A stretch of DNA of 64,000 nucleotides from positions 62,001-126,000 of the forward strand of contig JMRP01000003.1 of NCBI GenBank assembly GCA_000708525.1. Direction: 5' to 3'. Shown piece after piece: positions 1 through 8,616 of the stretch (positions within the stretch are counted from its first letter, which is position 1; every line of letters begins with the position of its first letter). A model generated the notes under the pieces. It was given only the letters and a program-made list of their open reading frames with translations. It was not told the origin of the DNA and searched no databases. Made by a program: the position numbers and the translations under genes. This DNA comes from Cyanobium sp. CACIAM 14 (GTDB taxonomy: Bacteria > Cyanobacteriota > Cyanobacteriia > PCC-6307 > Cyanobiaceae).

Positions 1-572
1 TGCGCAGCAGCCTGCTGCGTTTCGCTCCGGGGGAGCGCACGGCCGGCGGCTGGATCGACAAGCATCGGGTGGTGCCCCTGGGGGAGTGGGTGCCCTTCGC
101 CGGCCTCTGGCGCTGGAGCGGCCTCTCGGCGGTGGGGGGGATCGAGCCGGGTGCGGCCTCCCGCCTGCTGGCCCGCCCCGGCGGCCCCGTAGCGGTGGCC
201 ATCTGCTACGAGCTCTCCGATGGGGCGGCTCTGGCGGCCGCCAGCCGCCAGGGAGCCCGCTGGCTGCTGGCCAGCGCCAATCTCGATCCCTATCCGAGGA
301 TGCTGCAGCAGCAGTTCATCGCCCTCGCACGCCTGCGGGCGATCGAGACCGGCCGCTGGCTGATCAGTTCGGCCAACACCGGCCCGAGCCTCGCAGTGGA
401 TCCCTCCGGACGGGTGCGGGATCAGATGCCGCCGGGCCGGGCCGGAACCGCGATCCTCACGTTGCGGCAGCGATCGGCCCTCACGGCCTACGACCTCTGG
501 GGCGAATGGCCGCTGCTGGGCCTCGCCGGTTCCGCGGCTCTCTGGCGCTCGGCTCCCTGGCGCTCGAGGTAG
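1..572 (+). CDS. lnt: Apolipoprotein N-acyltransferase, C-terminal part
   Basis: Partial gene: the frame is open from base 3 and its start lies before the window. Lnt transfers an acyl chain from phospholipid to the N-terminal cysteine of diacylated lipoproteins in the plasma membrane, the last step of lipoprotein maturation. The visible part is the end of the nitrilase-like catalytic domain. The motif DKHRVVPLGEWVP carries the catalytic lysine (codon 60-62), ICYE carries the catalytic cysteine (codon 204-206), and ARLRAIETGRW...SANTG matches the family's end block. A short hydrophobic segment (WPLLGLAGSAALW) near the C-terminus fits the final membrane helix. The last 85 bp overlap the 3' end of the convergent mechanosensitive channel gene. 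Confidence 0.88.
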   Translation, partial: RSSLLRFAPGERTAGGWIDKHRVVPLGEWVPFAGLWRWSGLSAVGGIEPGAASRLLARPGGPVAVAICYELSDGAALAAASRQGARWLLASANLDPYPRMLQQQFIALARLRAIETGRWLISSANTGPSLAVDPSGRVRDQMPPGRAGTAILTLRQRSALTAYDLWGEWPLLGLAGSAALWRSAPWRSR

Positions 573-1588
573 GGGGTCTGGGCTGGGTGGGCGAAGCCGA
601 TGCCTTCGGCTTCGAAGCTCCGCAGGATGTCGAGATGGATCTTCTGCTGCAGATCCAGAAACAGCCCCATGTCCCCATCCGGCACGAAGAACACGAACTC
701 GACTTCCAGGGCGGAGGCGGCGAAGGCGGTGAGGTGGCAGCGGTCGAACTCGGCGGGTGGATGGGCTCTCACCGCCGCGGCCACCAGCTCCGGGATCGCC
801 GCCACCGTCTCCACGGGCGTGTCGTAGAGGATCCCGATCGTGTGGGCGACGCGGCGGCGGGGCAGGTCACCGAAATTGCGGATCGTCTGGTTCAGCAGAT
901 CCTCGTTGCTGATCACGATGCGCTCCCCGCTGAGGCTGCGGATGACGGACGAGCGCAGCCCCACCCGCTCCACCGTTCCGAGCGCATCGCCGAAGCGGAT
1001 GACGTCGCCGATGCGGAAGGGTTCGTCGAGGAGGATCGTGAGGTAGCTGATGAAGCTGGTGAAGGGTCCCTTCAGGGCCAGGCCGATGCCGATGCCGGCC
1101 CCGGCCAGGGAGGCGTAGACCGCCCCCAGGGCGACCCCCTGGTTCTGCAGGAACACCAGCGCACCGATGATCCAGACGACGGTGCGGAGCATGGGGGCCA
1201 GCCCGTCCAGGGTGGCCATCCGCTGCTCGCGACCCAGGCGCCGCATGGAGCGCCTGATCAGCAGCAGCAGGGCCCGGTTGGTGAGCCGCACGATCAGCAC
1301 GATCGCCACCAGCAGCAGGGCGCCGCTCACGAAGCGATCGTCGAATGGCAGGGTGCCTCCCCAGCCGCTGATCAGGGTCTGCCAGCCCCACCAGAGCATG
1401 GCCAGATAGCCGAGCGGGGCGGCGGTGCCGAGGATGAGCTTCAGCAGGGCGTCATCGGTGCCGGAGGCGGTGCGTGCGGTGAGGCGTCCCAGCAGGCGTG
1501 CCGCCAGCCGGGTGGCCAGCCAGACGGCGGCGGAACCACCAAGAACCCGGATCGTGGCTCCCAGGAACGTGACGCCGAGAGAGGTCAT
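488..1588 (-). CDS. MscS-family small-conductance mechanosensitive channel
   Basis: 366 aa from ATG at 1588. The frame is open further upstream, but that extension runs antiparallel through arsJ and has no family similarity. Three to four hydrophobic segments fill the first ~190 residues, ending in an Ala/Gly-rich pore-like helix (SLAGAGIGIGLALKGP). The MscS beta domain follows (EPFRIGDVIRFGDALGTVERVGLRSS, with ISNEDLLNQTIRN), then the C-terminal alpha/beta region (LEVEFVFFVPD). The family releases solutes during hypo-osmotic shock. The 3' end overlaps lnt by 85 bp on the opposite strand. Substrate and gating cannot be read from sequence. Confidence 0.88.
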   Translation of the reverse strand: MTSLGVTFLGATIRVLGGSAAVWLATRLAARLLGRLTARTASGTDDALLKLILGTAAPLGYLAMLWWGWQTLISGWGGTLPFDDRFVSGALLLVAIVLIVRLTNRALLLLIRRSMRRLGREQRMATLDGLAPMLRTVVWIIGALVFLQNQGVALGAVYASLAGAGIGIGLALKGPFTSFISYLTILLDEPFRIGDVIRFGDALGTVERVGLRSSVIRSLSGERIVISNEDLLNQTIRNFGDLPRRRVAHTIGILYDTPVETVAAIPELVAAAVRAHPPAEFDRCHLTAFAASALEVEFVFFVPDGDMGLFLDLQQKIHLDILRSFEAEGIGFAHPAQTPYLERQGAERQRAAEPARPSSGHSPQRS

Positions 1589-1614
1589 GGCTTCGGGTGG
1601 GGCTGGCCTCACCC

Positions 1615-2844
1615 CTACACCGGCAGGCGCAGGCTGGCGGCCCAGGACAACGCCACCAGCAGCGCTGAGCACCATAGACAGGCCTGCAGGCCGCCGGCGA
1701 GGAAGAGGGCACCCGAGAGCAGCGTGCCCAGCAGGCGACCGGCCGCGTTGGCCATGTAGTAGAAGCCCACGTCGAGGCTCACCCGCTCGCTGCCGGCGTA
1801 GGCCAGCACCATGTAGCTGTGGATCGAGGAATTCAGGGCGAACACCACGCCGAAGGCCGCCAGTCCTGCCACGACCGCCACGCCGGGATGGACCACCTGG
1901 CGCCACAGGGCGACCGCGATCAGGGCCGGAATGGCGGTGAGCACCGCTGCCCAGAACTGCACCGCGGCGGGGCCGGGCGGGCGGCCGCTGCCCCAGCTGC
2001 GCCGCAGCGCCGGGGCCGAGGCCTGCACGATGCCGTAGCCGATCACCCAGAGGCCCATGAAGCCGCCCACCTCCCAGGTGCGCCAGCCCAGGGTCGCCTG
2101 CAGAAACACCGGCAGCGCCACCACGAACCACACGTCGCGCGCTCCGAAGAGAAAGAAGCGCGCCAGCGACAGCATGTTGATGCCCTCGCTCCTGGAGAAG
2201 AGGGCCGTGAAGGCCGGCTTCCGTTTCATGCGGCCCATCTCCCTCGGCAGCACCAGGGTGAACAGGAACGAGGCGAACAGGCCGGCTGCCATAGTCGCCA
2301 CGGCGGCACGGAACCCGAGACCGCTGAGCAGCAGGCCACCCAGGAAGAAGCCCACGCCCTTTAGGGCATTCTTCGAGCCGGTGAGGATCGCCACCCACCG
2401 GAACAGCCGGGCCTGCCCCTGGCTGTGGTCGTCGGGGGTTTCAGGCACCACGGTCCTGATGGCGCTTTTGGCGCCCATCTTGTTGAGGTCCTTGGCGATG
2501 CCGCTGATCGCCTGGGCCACCATCACCACACCCACGCTCCACCCCTTCGGCAAGGACTCGGCCACCGGGATCAGCATCAGCAGGGCTCCGACCTGCAGCA
2601 GCGTGCCGCTCCAGAGGGTGAGCCGCAGTCCGAAGCGCGCCCCCAGCCAGCCGCCATACAGATTCGTGACGATCCCGAAGACCTCGTAGAAGAGGAACAG
2701 GAAGGCGATCTCCAGGGTGGAGTAGCCGAGCTGGTGGAAGTGGAACACCACCAGCATCCGCAGGGCACCGTCGGTGAGGGTGAAGGCCCAGTAGTTGGCC
2801 GTCACGATGCCGTACTGCTGCAGCGGCGAGAGGGAGGCTGCCAT
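1615..2844 (-). CDS. arsJ: ArsJ, MFS exporter of 1-arseno-3-phosphoglycerate
   Basis: 409 aa, ATG start, about 11-12 hydrophobic segments typical of the major facilitator superfamily. The N-terminus (ANYWAFTLTDGALRMLVV) and the internal stretch GIAKDLNKMGAKSAI are characteristic of the ArsJ group. Its next-door partner, 39 bp upstream on the same strand, is a glyceraldehyde-3-phosphate dehydrogenase. In this known system the dehydrogenase joins arsenate to glyceraldehyde-3-phosphate and ArsJ exports the unstable product, so the pair detoxifies As(V) without reduction. Both genes probably form one transcript controlled by the ArsR operators at 4006-4039. Confidence 0.9.
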   Translation of the reverse strand: MAASLSPLQQYGIVTANYWAFTLTDGALRMLVVFHFHQLGYSTLEIAFLFLFYEVFGIVTNLYGGWLGARFGLRLTLWSGTLLQVGALLMLIPVAESLPKGWSVGVVMVAQAISGIAKDLNKMGAKSAIRTVVPETPDDHSQGQARLFRWVAILTGSKNALKGVGFFLGGLLLSGLGFRAAVATMAAGLFASFLFTLVLPREMGRMKRKPAFTALFSRSEGINMLSLARFFLFGARDVWFVVALPVFLQATLGWRTWEVGGFMGLWVIGYGIVQASAPALRRSWGSGRPPGPAAVQFWAAVLTAIPALIAVALWRQVVHPGVAVVAGLAAFGVVFALNSSIHSYMVLAYAGSERVSLDVGFYYMANAAGRLLGTLLSGALFLAGGLQACLWCSALLVALSWAASLRLPV

Positions 2845-2883
2845 GGCGGTGCTGGAGGTGTACGAAAGCGAGGGCTGATTCGC

Positions 2884-3927
2884 TCAGGCAGCGGTGAGCC
2901 GGGCCACGTGGCAGGTCAGATCGGCCAGGCGGCAGCTGTAGCCCCATTCGTTGTCGTACCAGGCGTAGACCTTCAGCTGGGTGCCGTTCACCACCAGCGT
3001 GGAGAGGCCGTCCACGATCGCGCTGCGGTCGTCGTTGACGTAGTCGACCGACACGAGGGGCCGCTCCTCGTAACCGAGGATTCCCTGCAGCTCGCCGTTG
3101 GCGGCGGCGTGGAAGGCCCCGTTCACCTCCTCTGCCGTGACGCTGCGTTCCAGCTCGAACACCGCATCGGTGAGCGAGGCGTTGAGCAACGGCACCCGCA
3201 CGGCGTGGCCGTTGAGTTTGCCCTGCAGCTCCGGGAAGATCAGGCCGATGGCCCGGGCCGAACCGGTGGTGGTGGGGATCAGGCTCTGGGTGCAGGAGCG
3301 GGCACGGCGCAGGTCGCCCTTGAAGCCATCCACCACCACCTGGGTGTTGGTGACGTCGTGGAGGGTGGTGATGGAGCCGTGGCGGATGCCGAAGCGCCCG
3401 TGCACCACCTTCACGATCGGCGCCAGGCTGTTGGTGGTGCAGGAGGCGGCGGTGAGCAGCCGGTGGCGGCTTGGATCGAACAGGTGGTGGTTGATGCCGA
3501 ACACCACGTTCAGCGCCTCCTCACCGGCCACCACCCCCTTCACCGGGCAGGCCACGATGACCCGCTCAAGCCCCGGCTGATCGAAATAGGGCTGCAGGGT
3601 TTCGGGGGTCCTGATCCTGCCGCAGCACTCCAGCACCAGCTCCACGCCCGCAGCCTGCCAGGGCACGGCGGTGGGGTCCTGCTCCTGCGACCAGCTCACC
3701 GGGGTGCCCTCCACCACGAAGCCAGCGGTTGTGGCGTCGGTCTCTGCCCCGACCTCCACCAATCGGCTCCAGCGGCCGTGCACCGAGTCGAAGACGAGCA
3801 GGTGGGCGGCGGCGGCCGCATCGCCGGCGGGATCGTTCACATGCATCAGCTCGATGCCCGGCCGCCCCCAGAGGGCGCGGAACGCCAGGCGGCCGATGCG
3901 GCCGAAGCCGTTGATGCCGATGCGCAT
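2884..3927 (-). CDS. ArsJ-associated glyceraldehyde-3-phosphate dehydrogenase
   Basis: 347 aa. I chose the ATG at 3927 because it gives the standard N-terminus [13 protein letters not shown] (Rossmann NAD-binding); the 19 residues further upstream have no family match. Catalytic Cys163 lies in AASCTTNS and His190 in [10 protein letters not shown]; the C-terminus has the usual [11 protein letters not shown]. Its place directly before arsJ and opposite arsR argues that it makes 1-arseno-3-phosphoglycerate for arsenate detoxification rather than serving the Calvin cycle or glycolysis. No clear Shine-Dalgarno sequence precedes the start. The enzyme class is certain; the arsenate role is inferred from context. 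Confidence 0.92.
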   Translation of the reverse strand: MRIGINGFGRIGRLAFRALWGRPGIELMHVNDPAGDAAAAAHLLVFDSVHGRWSRLVEVGAETDATTAGFVVEGTPVSWSQEQDPTAVPWQAAGVELVLECCGRIRTPETLQPYFDQPGLERVIVACPVKGVVAGEEALNVVFGINHHLFDPSRHRLLTAASCTTNSLAPIVKVVHGRFGIRHGSITTLHDVTNTQVVVDGFKGDLRRARSCTQSLIPTTTGSARAIGLIFPELQGKLNGHAVRVPLLNASLTDAVFELERSVTAEEVNGAFHAAANGELQGILGYEERPLVSVDYVNDDRSAIVDGLSTLVVNGTQLKVYAWYDNEWGYSCRLADLTCHVARLTAA

Positions 3928-4005
3928 GGGAGTCGGGAGGGGGGAGCGGGGCGGATGGGGATCCGTGCGGACTCTTCGCCCCAACCTCAGGGACCGGCAA
4001 CCTAG

Positions 4006-4021
4006 ATCAACTGGCCTTGAT
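4006..4021. promoter_or_regulatory. Putative ArsR operator 1
   Basis: A perfect palindrome of the form ATCAA-N6-TTGAT (spacer CTGGCC) lies 78 bp before the dehydrogenase start. ATCAA/TTGAT arms of this spacing resemble inverted repeats described for ArsR repressors. A second perfect copy follows 2 bp later. Binding by the adjacent arsR product is inferred. Confidence 0.72.
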
Positions 4022-4023
4022 CA

Positions 4024-4039
4024 ATCAAGTCTTGTTGAT
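4024..4039. promoter_or_regulatory. Putative ArsR operator 2
   Basis: Second perfect ATCAA-N6-TTGAT palindrome (spacer GTCTTG). Its centre is 18 bp from that of the first, so two repressor dimers would sit side by side. Both boxes are nearer to the dehydrogenase-arsJ side than to arsR, whose start is 279 bp away. Confidence 0.72.
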
Positions 4040-4318
4040 GCGTTCCGAGGCTGGGTTCGGGGGGGTCTGGCCGATCCGGGCGGGGATCTCCGCCAGCAGG
4101 ATCTCGGCTGCCAAGGAAAGGAGGCCCTGCACCCTGCCGATGGCCGACGCCCTGACCGACGCAGCGACAGGGGGACCGCCGGCGGACGCCAGCTGGGCGG
4201 CGACGACGGGATCGGTCGGTTGCATCACCAGCGGCGGCAGGGGAAAGTTCCGTCAGCGATGTGCCCGCTTCGGCGAGGCGCGTCGTCCGCCGGCTGCCGA
4301 CCATGTGAAGGTGAACGG

Positions 4319-4654
4319 ATGGCAGTGCTGTCCGATCCCATGTCCAGCCATTCCATGGCCGCCGATGCCGCGCGCCAGCTGCTCAAGGCCCTGGCCGACC
4401 CGATCCGGCTGCGGATCGTCGAGGCCCTCGGCGATGGCGAGCGCTGCGTCTGCGATCTCACCGGTGAGCTGGGGCTGGCCCAGTCGCGGCTGTCCTTCCA
4501 CCTCAAGGTGATGAAGGAGGCCGGCCTTCTGGGTGATCGCCAGGAAGGCCGCTGGGTGTACTACAGGCTTCGCCCAGAGACCATCGAGGACCTCCGGGAC
4601 TGGCTGGGGAGCCTGGCCGGCAGTTGCCGTCAGCCGGCCCTGCCGTGCCCCTGA
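4319..4654 (+). CDS. arsR: ArsR/SmtB-family arsenic-responsive repressor
   Basis: 111 aa from the ATG at 4319, which is preceded by an AAGG-type ribosome binding site about 7 bases upstream; the ATG at 4340 is an alternative. The winged helix-turn-helix fold is clear: KALADPIRLRIVEAL, then ELGLAQSRLSFHLKVMKEAGL as recognition region, then EGRWVYYRL. Cys43 and Cys45 in ERCVCDLTGEL match the CxC of As(III)-sensing ArsR proteins, and two more cysteines lie in the C-terminal tail (SCRQPALPCP). It is divergent from the dehydrogenase-arsJ pair and probably represses it through the two palindromes at 4006-4039. The 279 bp between operators and start contain no gene I can support. Confidence 0.88.
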   Translation: MAVLSDPMSSHSMAADAARQLLKALADPIRLRIVEALGDGERCVCDLTGELGLAQSRLSFHLKVMKEAGLLGDRQEGRWVYYRLRPETIEDLRDWLGSLAGSCRQPALPCP

Positions 4655-4671
4655 GTGGAGGGCGGTACCGC

Positions 4672-5376
4672 TCAGGTGAGCGCCGGCTGGGAGCCGTGGC
4701 CGCTGCTGCGGGGCACCAGGATCTTGCGCAGGGCCATGCGGCCCGTGCCATCGGTGAACTCCCCGGCCTCCGCGAAGCCCTCGTCCAGCTCCGTTCGGGT
4801 GTCGGACGCCTCCTCCTCTCCCCAGGAGGGTGCCAGCAGATCGAGCACGGCCTGCCGCACGCCCGACAGACGCCCCTCCAGCCGTCGCCGCGCGCGTCGC
4901 TCCGCCTCCAGTTCCTCAAGCAGCGCCTGCCGCTGCCGTTCGGCGGCCTCCTGCAGCTCCGCTTCGCGGCGCGCCGCAGCCTCGGCGACCTCCCGCAGAC
5001 GTGCGTCCAGCTGCTCCTGCCGCTGCCGTTCGAGCTCCCGCTCGGCCGCTTCGAGTGCCGCCTGCTCCTGCTCGGCGATGGCGAGCTGCTGACGCACGGC
5101 CTCGTGGAAGCGCTCCAGCTCCGCTTCGGCCAGCCGGCGGCCTTCGAGGGCTTCCGCCAGTTCGGCCTCGAGCCGTTCCTTCCCCAGCCGCGCCTCCTGC
5201 CGCTGGCCCGCCCACTCCTGGGCCCTGGCGGCGGCGGTGGCCTCCAGGTGGCGGCGGAAGCGTCGCTCCTGCTCCAGCTCCTCGCGCAGGGCATCGACTT
5301 CGCCGCTGGTCATGGCGATGAGGCTCTGGGCCTGGGCCGTGAGGGCCTCGACCGCCTGGGAGAACGAGGTGGACAT
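4672..5376 (-). CDS. Coiled-coil protein of unknown function
   Basis: 234 aa from the ATG at 5376. Residues ~20-180 are a long charged coiled coil rich in Glu, Arg, Gln and Ala (for example LEEELEAERRARRRLEGRL), with no signal peptide or membrane helix. The C-terminus is an acidic stretch (GEEEASDTRTELDEG) followed by a short basic end. It may be structural or scaffold-like, but no family is recognised. It ends 17 bp from arsR, convergent to it. Confidence 0.6.
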   Translation of the reverse strand: MSTSFSQAVEALTAQAQSLIAMTSGEVDALREELEQERRFRRHLEATAAARAQEWAGQRQEARLGKERLEAELAEALEGRRLAEAELERFHEAVRQQLAIAEQEQAALEAAERELERQRQEQLDARLREVAEAAARREAELQEAAERQRQALLEELEAERRARRRLEGRLSGVRQAVLDLLAPSWGEEEASDTRTELDEGFAEAGEFTDGTGRMALRKILVPRSSGHGSQPALT

Positions 5377-5547
5377 CGGCGCGACTGGGGTGAGGGAGCA
5401 GACCTCCTGCTCTACGCCTGCGGGGTCACTGCTGTCGGTATCGGAGGGATCCGCGGCCGGGAGGACGCCTGCCGCTGACGCCTGCCCCGCCGCTGAGCCC
5501 CTGTGCAGCAGCGCCCCCCCTAGGGTTGGCTCATCGGCACCTGGACC

Positions 5548-5739
5548 ATGGCGCTTGTCGGCCTGATCGTCGCCCTGGTGGCCGGGGTTCTGCTCTGGAC
5601 GCGCTGGAGTCCGACCAGCGGGCCGGCGTCGACACCCCAGGCCCGACCGGCGCAGACCATCGACAGCGTCAGAGAGGCGGTGGGTCGGATCGAGACGCTG
5701 CAGAAGCAACAGGAGGACCAGCTGAAACAGGCGAGGTGA
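5548..5739 (+). CDS. Small single-pass membrane protein
   Basis: 63 aa, ATG start. One N-terminal transmembrane helix (LVGLIVALVAGVLLW) is followed by a Pro/Ala linker and a short amphipathic helix (VREAVGRIETLQKQQEDQL). It is divergent from the coiled-coil gene and 81 bp before another small membrane protein. No known family. Small proteins of this design are common in cyanobacteria, but this one is supported only by its shape. Confidence 0.5.
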   Translation: MALVGLIVALVAGVLLWTRWSPTSGPASTPQARPAQTIDSVREAVGRIETLQKQQEDQLKQAR

Positions 5740-5820
5740 GGGCTGGCGGGGTGCGCTGGGATGGGGGGCCATCGGCCCACGGTGGGCCTGTCAGGGTTGG
5801 CAACGGCTGGCCACTCCTCC

Positions 5821-6081
5821 ATGGGCACGATCCTGCTTTCCGTCCTCGCCGTTCTGCTGGGGTTCGCTCTGGGGAAGGGCGTCCCGAGGCTGGTGCAGCG
5901 AAGCGGCAGCCTCGCCCGGCGCAACCGCGGCACCCAGCTCGTCTTCGGAGGGTTGCTGCTGCTGCCGTGGCTGGTGGGCCTCATGCTCCTGCTGCAGCTG
6001 CCGCTGCGGCCCCACCTGCTGGTGCCGGCGATCGGTTACGCGATCGGGATGTGGCAGGGCCGCCGGACGCTGGGCCTGTAG
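5821..6081 (+). CDS. Small membrane protein
   Basis: 86 aa from the ATG at 5821; the frame is open 60 bases upstream, but only the internal ATG places a hydrophobic segment directly at the N-terminus (TILLSVLAVLLGFALGKG). Two further hydrophobic segments (FGGLLLLPWLVGLMLLLQL and LVPAIGYAIGMW) suggest two to three membrane passes. No family or function recognised. Confidence 0.55.
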   Translation: MGTILLSVLAVLLGFALGKGVPRLVQRSGSLARRNRGTQLVFGGLLLLPWLVGLMLLLQLPLRPHLLVPAIGYAIGMWQGRRTLGL

Positions 6082-6091
6082 GCAGTCGACG

Positions 6092-6307
6092 TCAGGTGTA
6101 TTCCCCAGGGACGTCGTTCTTCCGAACGGTCACCCGGTCGAAGCGCTGTCCCGAGACCCGCAGCAGCTCGTCACCGGAGAATTCGTAGCCGATCCTCAGG
6201 GCGATCTGGGCCACGTCATCGGCGGTGGCGGCGGCGAGCACCTGCTGCTTGAGGGTCTCGTCACCCTGCAGGCGCCTCAGGAAGGCCTTGAGCTGCTCCA
6301 GGGACAT
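6092..6307 (-). CDS. Nif11-domain small protein
   Basis: 71 aa from the ATG at 6307. MSLEQLKAFLRRLQGDETLK at the N-terminus and IALRIGYEFSGDEL in the middle are the Nif11 signature. In picocyanobacteria this domain occurs as a stand-alone small protein or as the leader of modified peptides such as prochlorosins. Here there is no double-glycine cleavage site and no Cys/Ser/Thr-rich core after the domain, and no lanthipeptide synthetase in the window, so a peptide-precursor role is not supported. It is divergent from pgaB. Confidence 0.75.
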   Translation of the reverse strand: MSLEQLKAFLRRLQGDETLKQQVLAAATADDVAQIALRIGYEFSGDELLRVSGQRFDRVTVRKNDVPGEYT

Positions 6308-6420
6308 CGCGGGCCCAAAGGTTCGATCCTCCCAGACCCTGGCAGAACCGGAGGAGCAGGCCCTCCGCTCCGCGATGGGGCTGGAGTGCGGCGACGGGTC
6401 TGGAGTGCGGAGACGGCAGC

Positions 6421-8616
6421 ATGGCTCGAGGCGATCGGCGAGGGGCGATCGATCCATGGGAACGGCCGGCGCCGGCGAAGGCCAGGGCCGAGGGGCAGCA
6501 GCTCTGCGCACGGCGGGGATCTTCCCGAACTCTTGCCGGCTCCCACCCAAGCTCACGCTGCGTGGATGGTGCGGGTCTGTTGCGAGGGGTGTTCTTGCGA
6601 GGGCTGTTCTGGCGGGGTGTGCTGCGTCGGTGGTGGGTGTGCGTCCTGGCGGCACTGGCCCTGTTCAGCGCCCTGGCGCTGCCCCTGGCCAAGGCGGCGT
6701 CGCAGCCGGTCGGTCGGGATCCGGCCCATGAGCTGGTGGTGCTGGCGTATCACGAGATCGCCGAGCCCCCGCAGGCGCTCATGGCCGACTACGCCACCCC
6801 CCCGGCGACCTTCGAGGCCCAGATGGGGTGGCTGGTCTCGCACGGCTATCACTTCGTCAGCGTGGATCAGGTGCTGGCAGCCCGTCGTGGCGGGCCCCGC
6901 CTGCCGGAGCACCCGGTGCTGCTCTCCTTCGACGACGGCTACAGGAGCGTCTACACGGCGGCGTTTCCCGTGCTGCGCCGCTACCGGGCCCCTGCGGTGG
7001 TGGCGGTGGTGGGCCGCTGGCTGGAGCCCGAGAGCGGCCGGGTGCGGTTCGGCGATGAGGAGATCGCGCGCGACCGACTGCTCAGTTGGCAGGAGCTGCG
7101 CACCCTGCAGGCCAGTGGCCTGGTGGAGGTGGCCAGCCACAGCTACGACCTCCACCACGGGGTCAATGGCAATCCTCAGCTCAATTCGATGCCGGCGGCC
7201 TCCACCCGCCTCTACACCCCCGGCCAGGGCTACGAGAGCGAGGGCGCCTACCGCGAGCGCCTGCGGGCCGACCTGAAGGCCAACGCCGATCTGCTGCAGC
7301 GCCGGCTCGGCCACCGGCCACGGGTGATGGTGTGGCCCTACGGCCGCTACAACGCCACGGCGTCGGCCGTGGCCGCCTCCCTCGGCATGCCGGTGGGCCT
7401 CAGCCTCGATGACGGCGCCAACACGGCCGATGTGCCGCTCTCCGGGCTGCGGCGCGTGCTGATGACGGGCGAGCAGGCCAGCGCGGCGGGGCTGGAGAGG
7501 GAGCTGCGGGTGCGTGCCGGCAACCTCGGCGACACCAGCCGGGCGGCCAAGGTGATGCATGTGGATCTCGACAACATCGACGATCCCGATGCGGCCCAGG
7601 TGGAGCGCAACCTGCAGTTGCTGCTGGAGCGCATCCGGGCCATGGGGGTGAACACGGTGTATCTCCAGGCCTATGCGGATCCCGATGGCAACGGTGCCGC
7701 CGATGCCCTCTACTTCCCCAACCGCCATCTCCCGGTGAAGCGGGATCTGTTCAGCCACGTGGCCTGGGAGATCCGCACGCGCACGCCGGTGCGCCGGCTG
7801 TACGCCTGGATGCCGGTGCTCGCCTTCCAGCTGCCGGCCGGGACCCCCGGCGCCGACCAGACCGTGGTGACCCAGCCCAGCCGCAGCGGCCACCTCACCA
7901 TGGGCTATCCCAGGCTCTCGCCTTTCGCCCCCAAGGCGATGGCCACCGTCCGCGAGATCTACGCCGATCTGGCGCGCAGCGCCACGTTCGATGGCCTGCT
8001 CTTCCACGACGACGTCACCCTCAGCGACTACGAGGACGCCAGCTCCCCCGCCCTGCGCCAGTACCGCGCCTGGGGGCTTCCCACCGACCTGGCGGCGATC
8101 CGAGCCGATGACGGCCTCCTGGGCCGCTGGACCAACCTCAAGACGGCGGCCCTCGAGCGGCTCACCCTGGATCTGGCGTCCCTGGTGCGCGCCGACCAGC
8201 CCCAGCTGCGCACCGCCCGCAACCTCTATGCCCAGGTGGTGCTCAACCCCCATGCCGAAGCGTGGTACGCCCAGTCGCTGGAGGACGCCATCCGCGACTA
8301 CGACTTCACGGCCGTGATGGCGATGCCCTTCATGGAGAGGGCGGGCGATCCCGAGGGCTTTCTGACCGAACTGGTGGCCCGTGTGAAGGAACAACCCCAC
8401 GGGCTGGAGCGGGTGCTGTTCGAAATCCAGAGCACCGACTGGCACACCCGGCGGGATCTCCCCAGCGACGAGATGGCCGGGGAGCTGCGCCTCCTCTACG
8501 GACTGGGTGTGCGGCACACGGGCTACTACCCCGACAACCTGCACCGGGGCACCCCGGATCCTGACGTGCTGCGTCCGGTGTTTCAGGCCCGCAGCAGTGC
8601 CCCAGGCACCACATGA
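6421..8616 (+). CDS. pgaB: PgaB, poly-beta-1,6-N-acetylglucosamine deacetylase
   Basis: Up to 731 aa. The N-terminal ~50 residues from the ATG at 6421 do not look like a protein start; a signal peptide (WWVCVLAALALFSALALPLA) lies at about residues 70-92, so a GTG/TTG start between 6562 and 6619 is likely. The polysaccharide deacetylase domain has SFDDGYRS (metal-binding Asp pair), SHSYDLHH and the WPYGRYN block. The C-terminal PgaB/GHL13 domain is present (VNTVYLQAYADPDGNG, LLFHDDVTLSDYED). The enzyme partly deacetylates PNAG exopolysaccharide outside the plasma membrane. It overlaps pgaC by ATGA. Confidence 0.88.
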   Translation: MARGDRRGAIDPWERPAPAKARAEGQQLCARRGSSRTLAGSHPSSRCVDGAGLLRGVFLRGLFWRGVLRRWWVCVLAALALFSALALPLAKAASQPVGRDPAHELVVLAYHEIAEPPQALMADYATPPATFEAQMGWLVSHGYHFVSVDQVLAARRGGPRLPEHPVLLSFDDGYRSVYTAAFPVLRRYRAPAVVAVVGRWLEPESGRVRFGDEEIARDRLLSWQELRTLQASGLVEVASHSYDLHHGVNGNPQLNSMPAASTRLYTPGQGYESEGAYRERLRADLKANADLLQRRLGHRPRVMVWPYGRYNATASAVAASLGMPVGLSLDDGANTADVPLSGLRRVLMTGEQASAAGLERELRVRAGNLGDTSRAAKVMHVDLDNIDDPDAAQVERNLQLLLERIRAMGVNTVYLQAYADPDGNGAADALYFPNRHLPVKRDLFSHVAWEIRTRTPVRRLYAWMPVLAFQLPAGTPGADQTVVTQPSRSGHLTMGYPRLSPFAPKAMATVREIYADLARSATFDGLLFHDDVTLSDYEDASSPALRQYRAWGLPTDLAAIRADDGLLGRWTNLKTAALERLTLDLASLVRADQPQLRTARNLYAQVVLNPHAEAWYAQSLEDAIRDYDFTAVMAMPFMERAGDPEGFLTELVARVKEQPHGLERVLFEIQSTDWHTRRDLPSDEMAGELRLLYGLGVRHTGYYPDNLHRGTPDPDVLRPVFQARSSAPGTT

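Noticed and set aside
1589..2398. 270-residue upstream extension of the mechanosensitive channel frame
   Set aside because: It is a shadow of arsJ in another frame, with Arg/Pro/Gly-rich composition and no family similarity.
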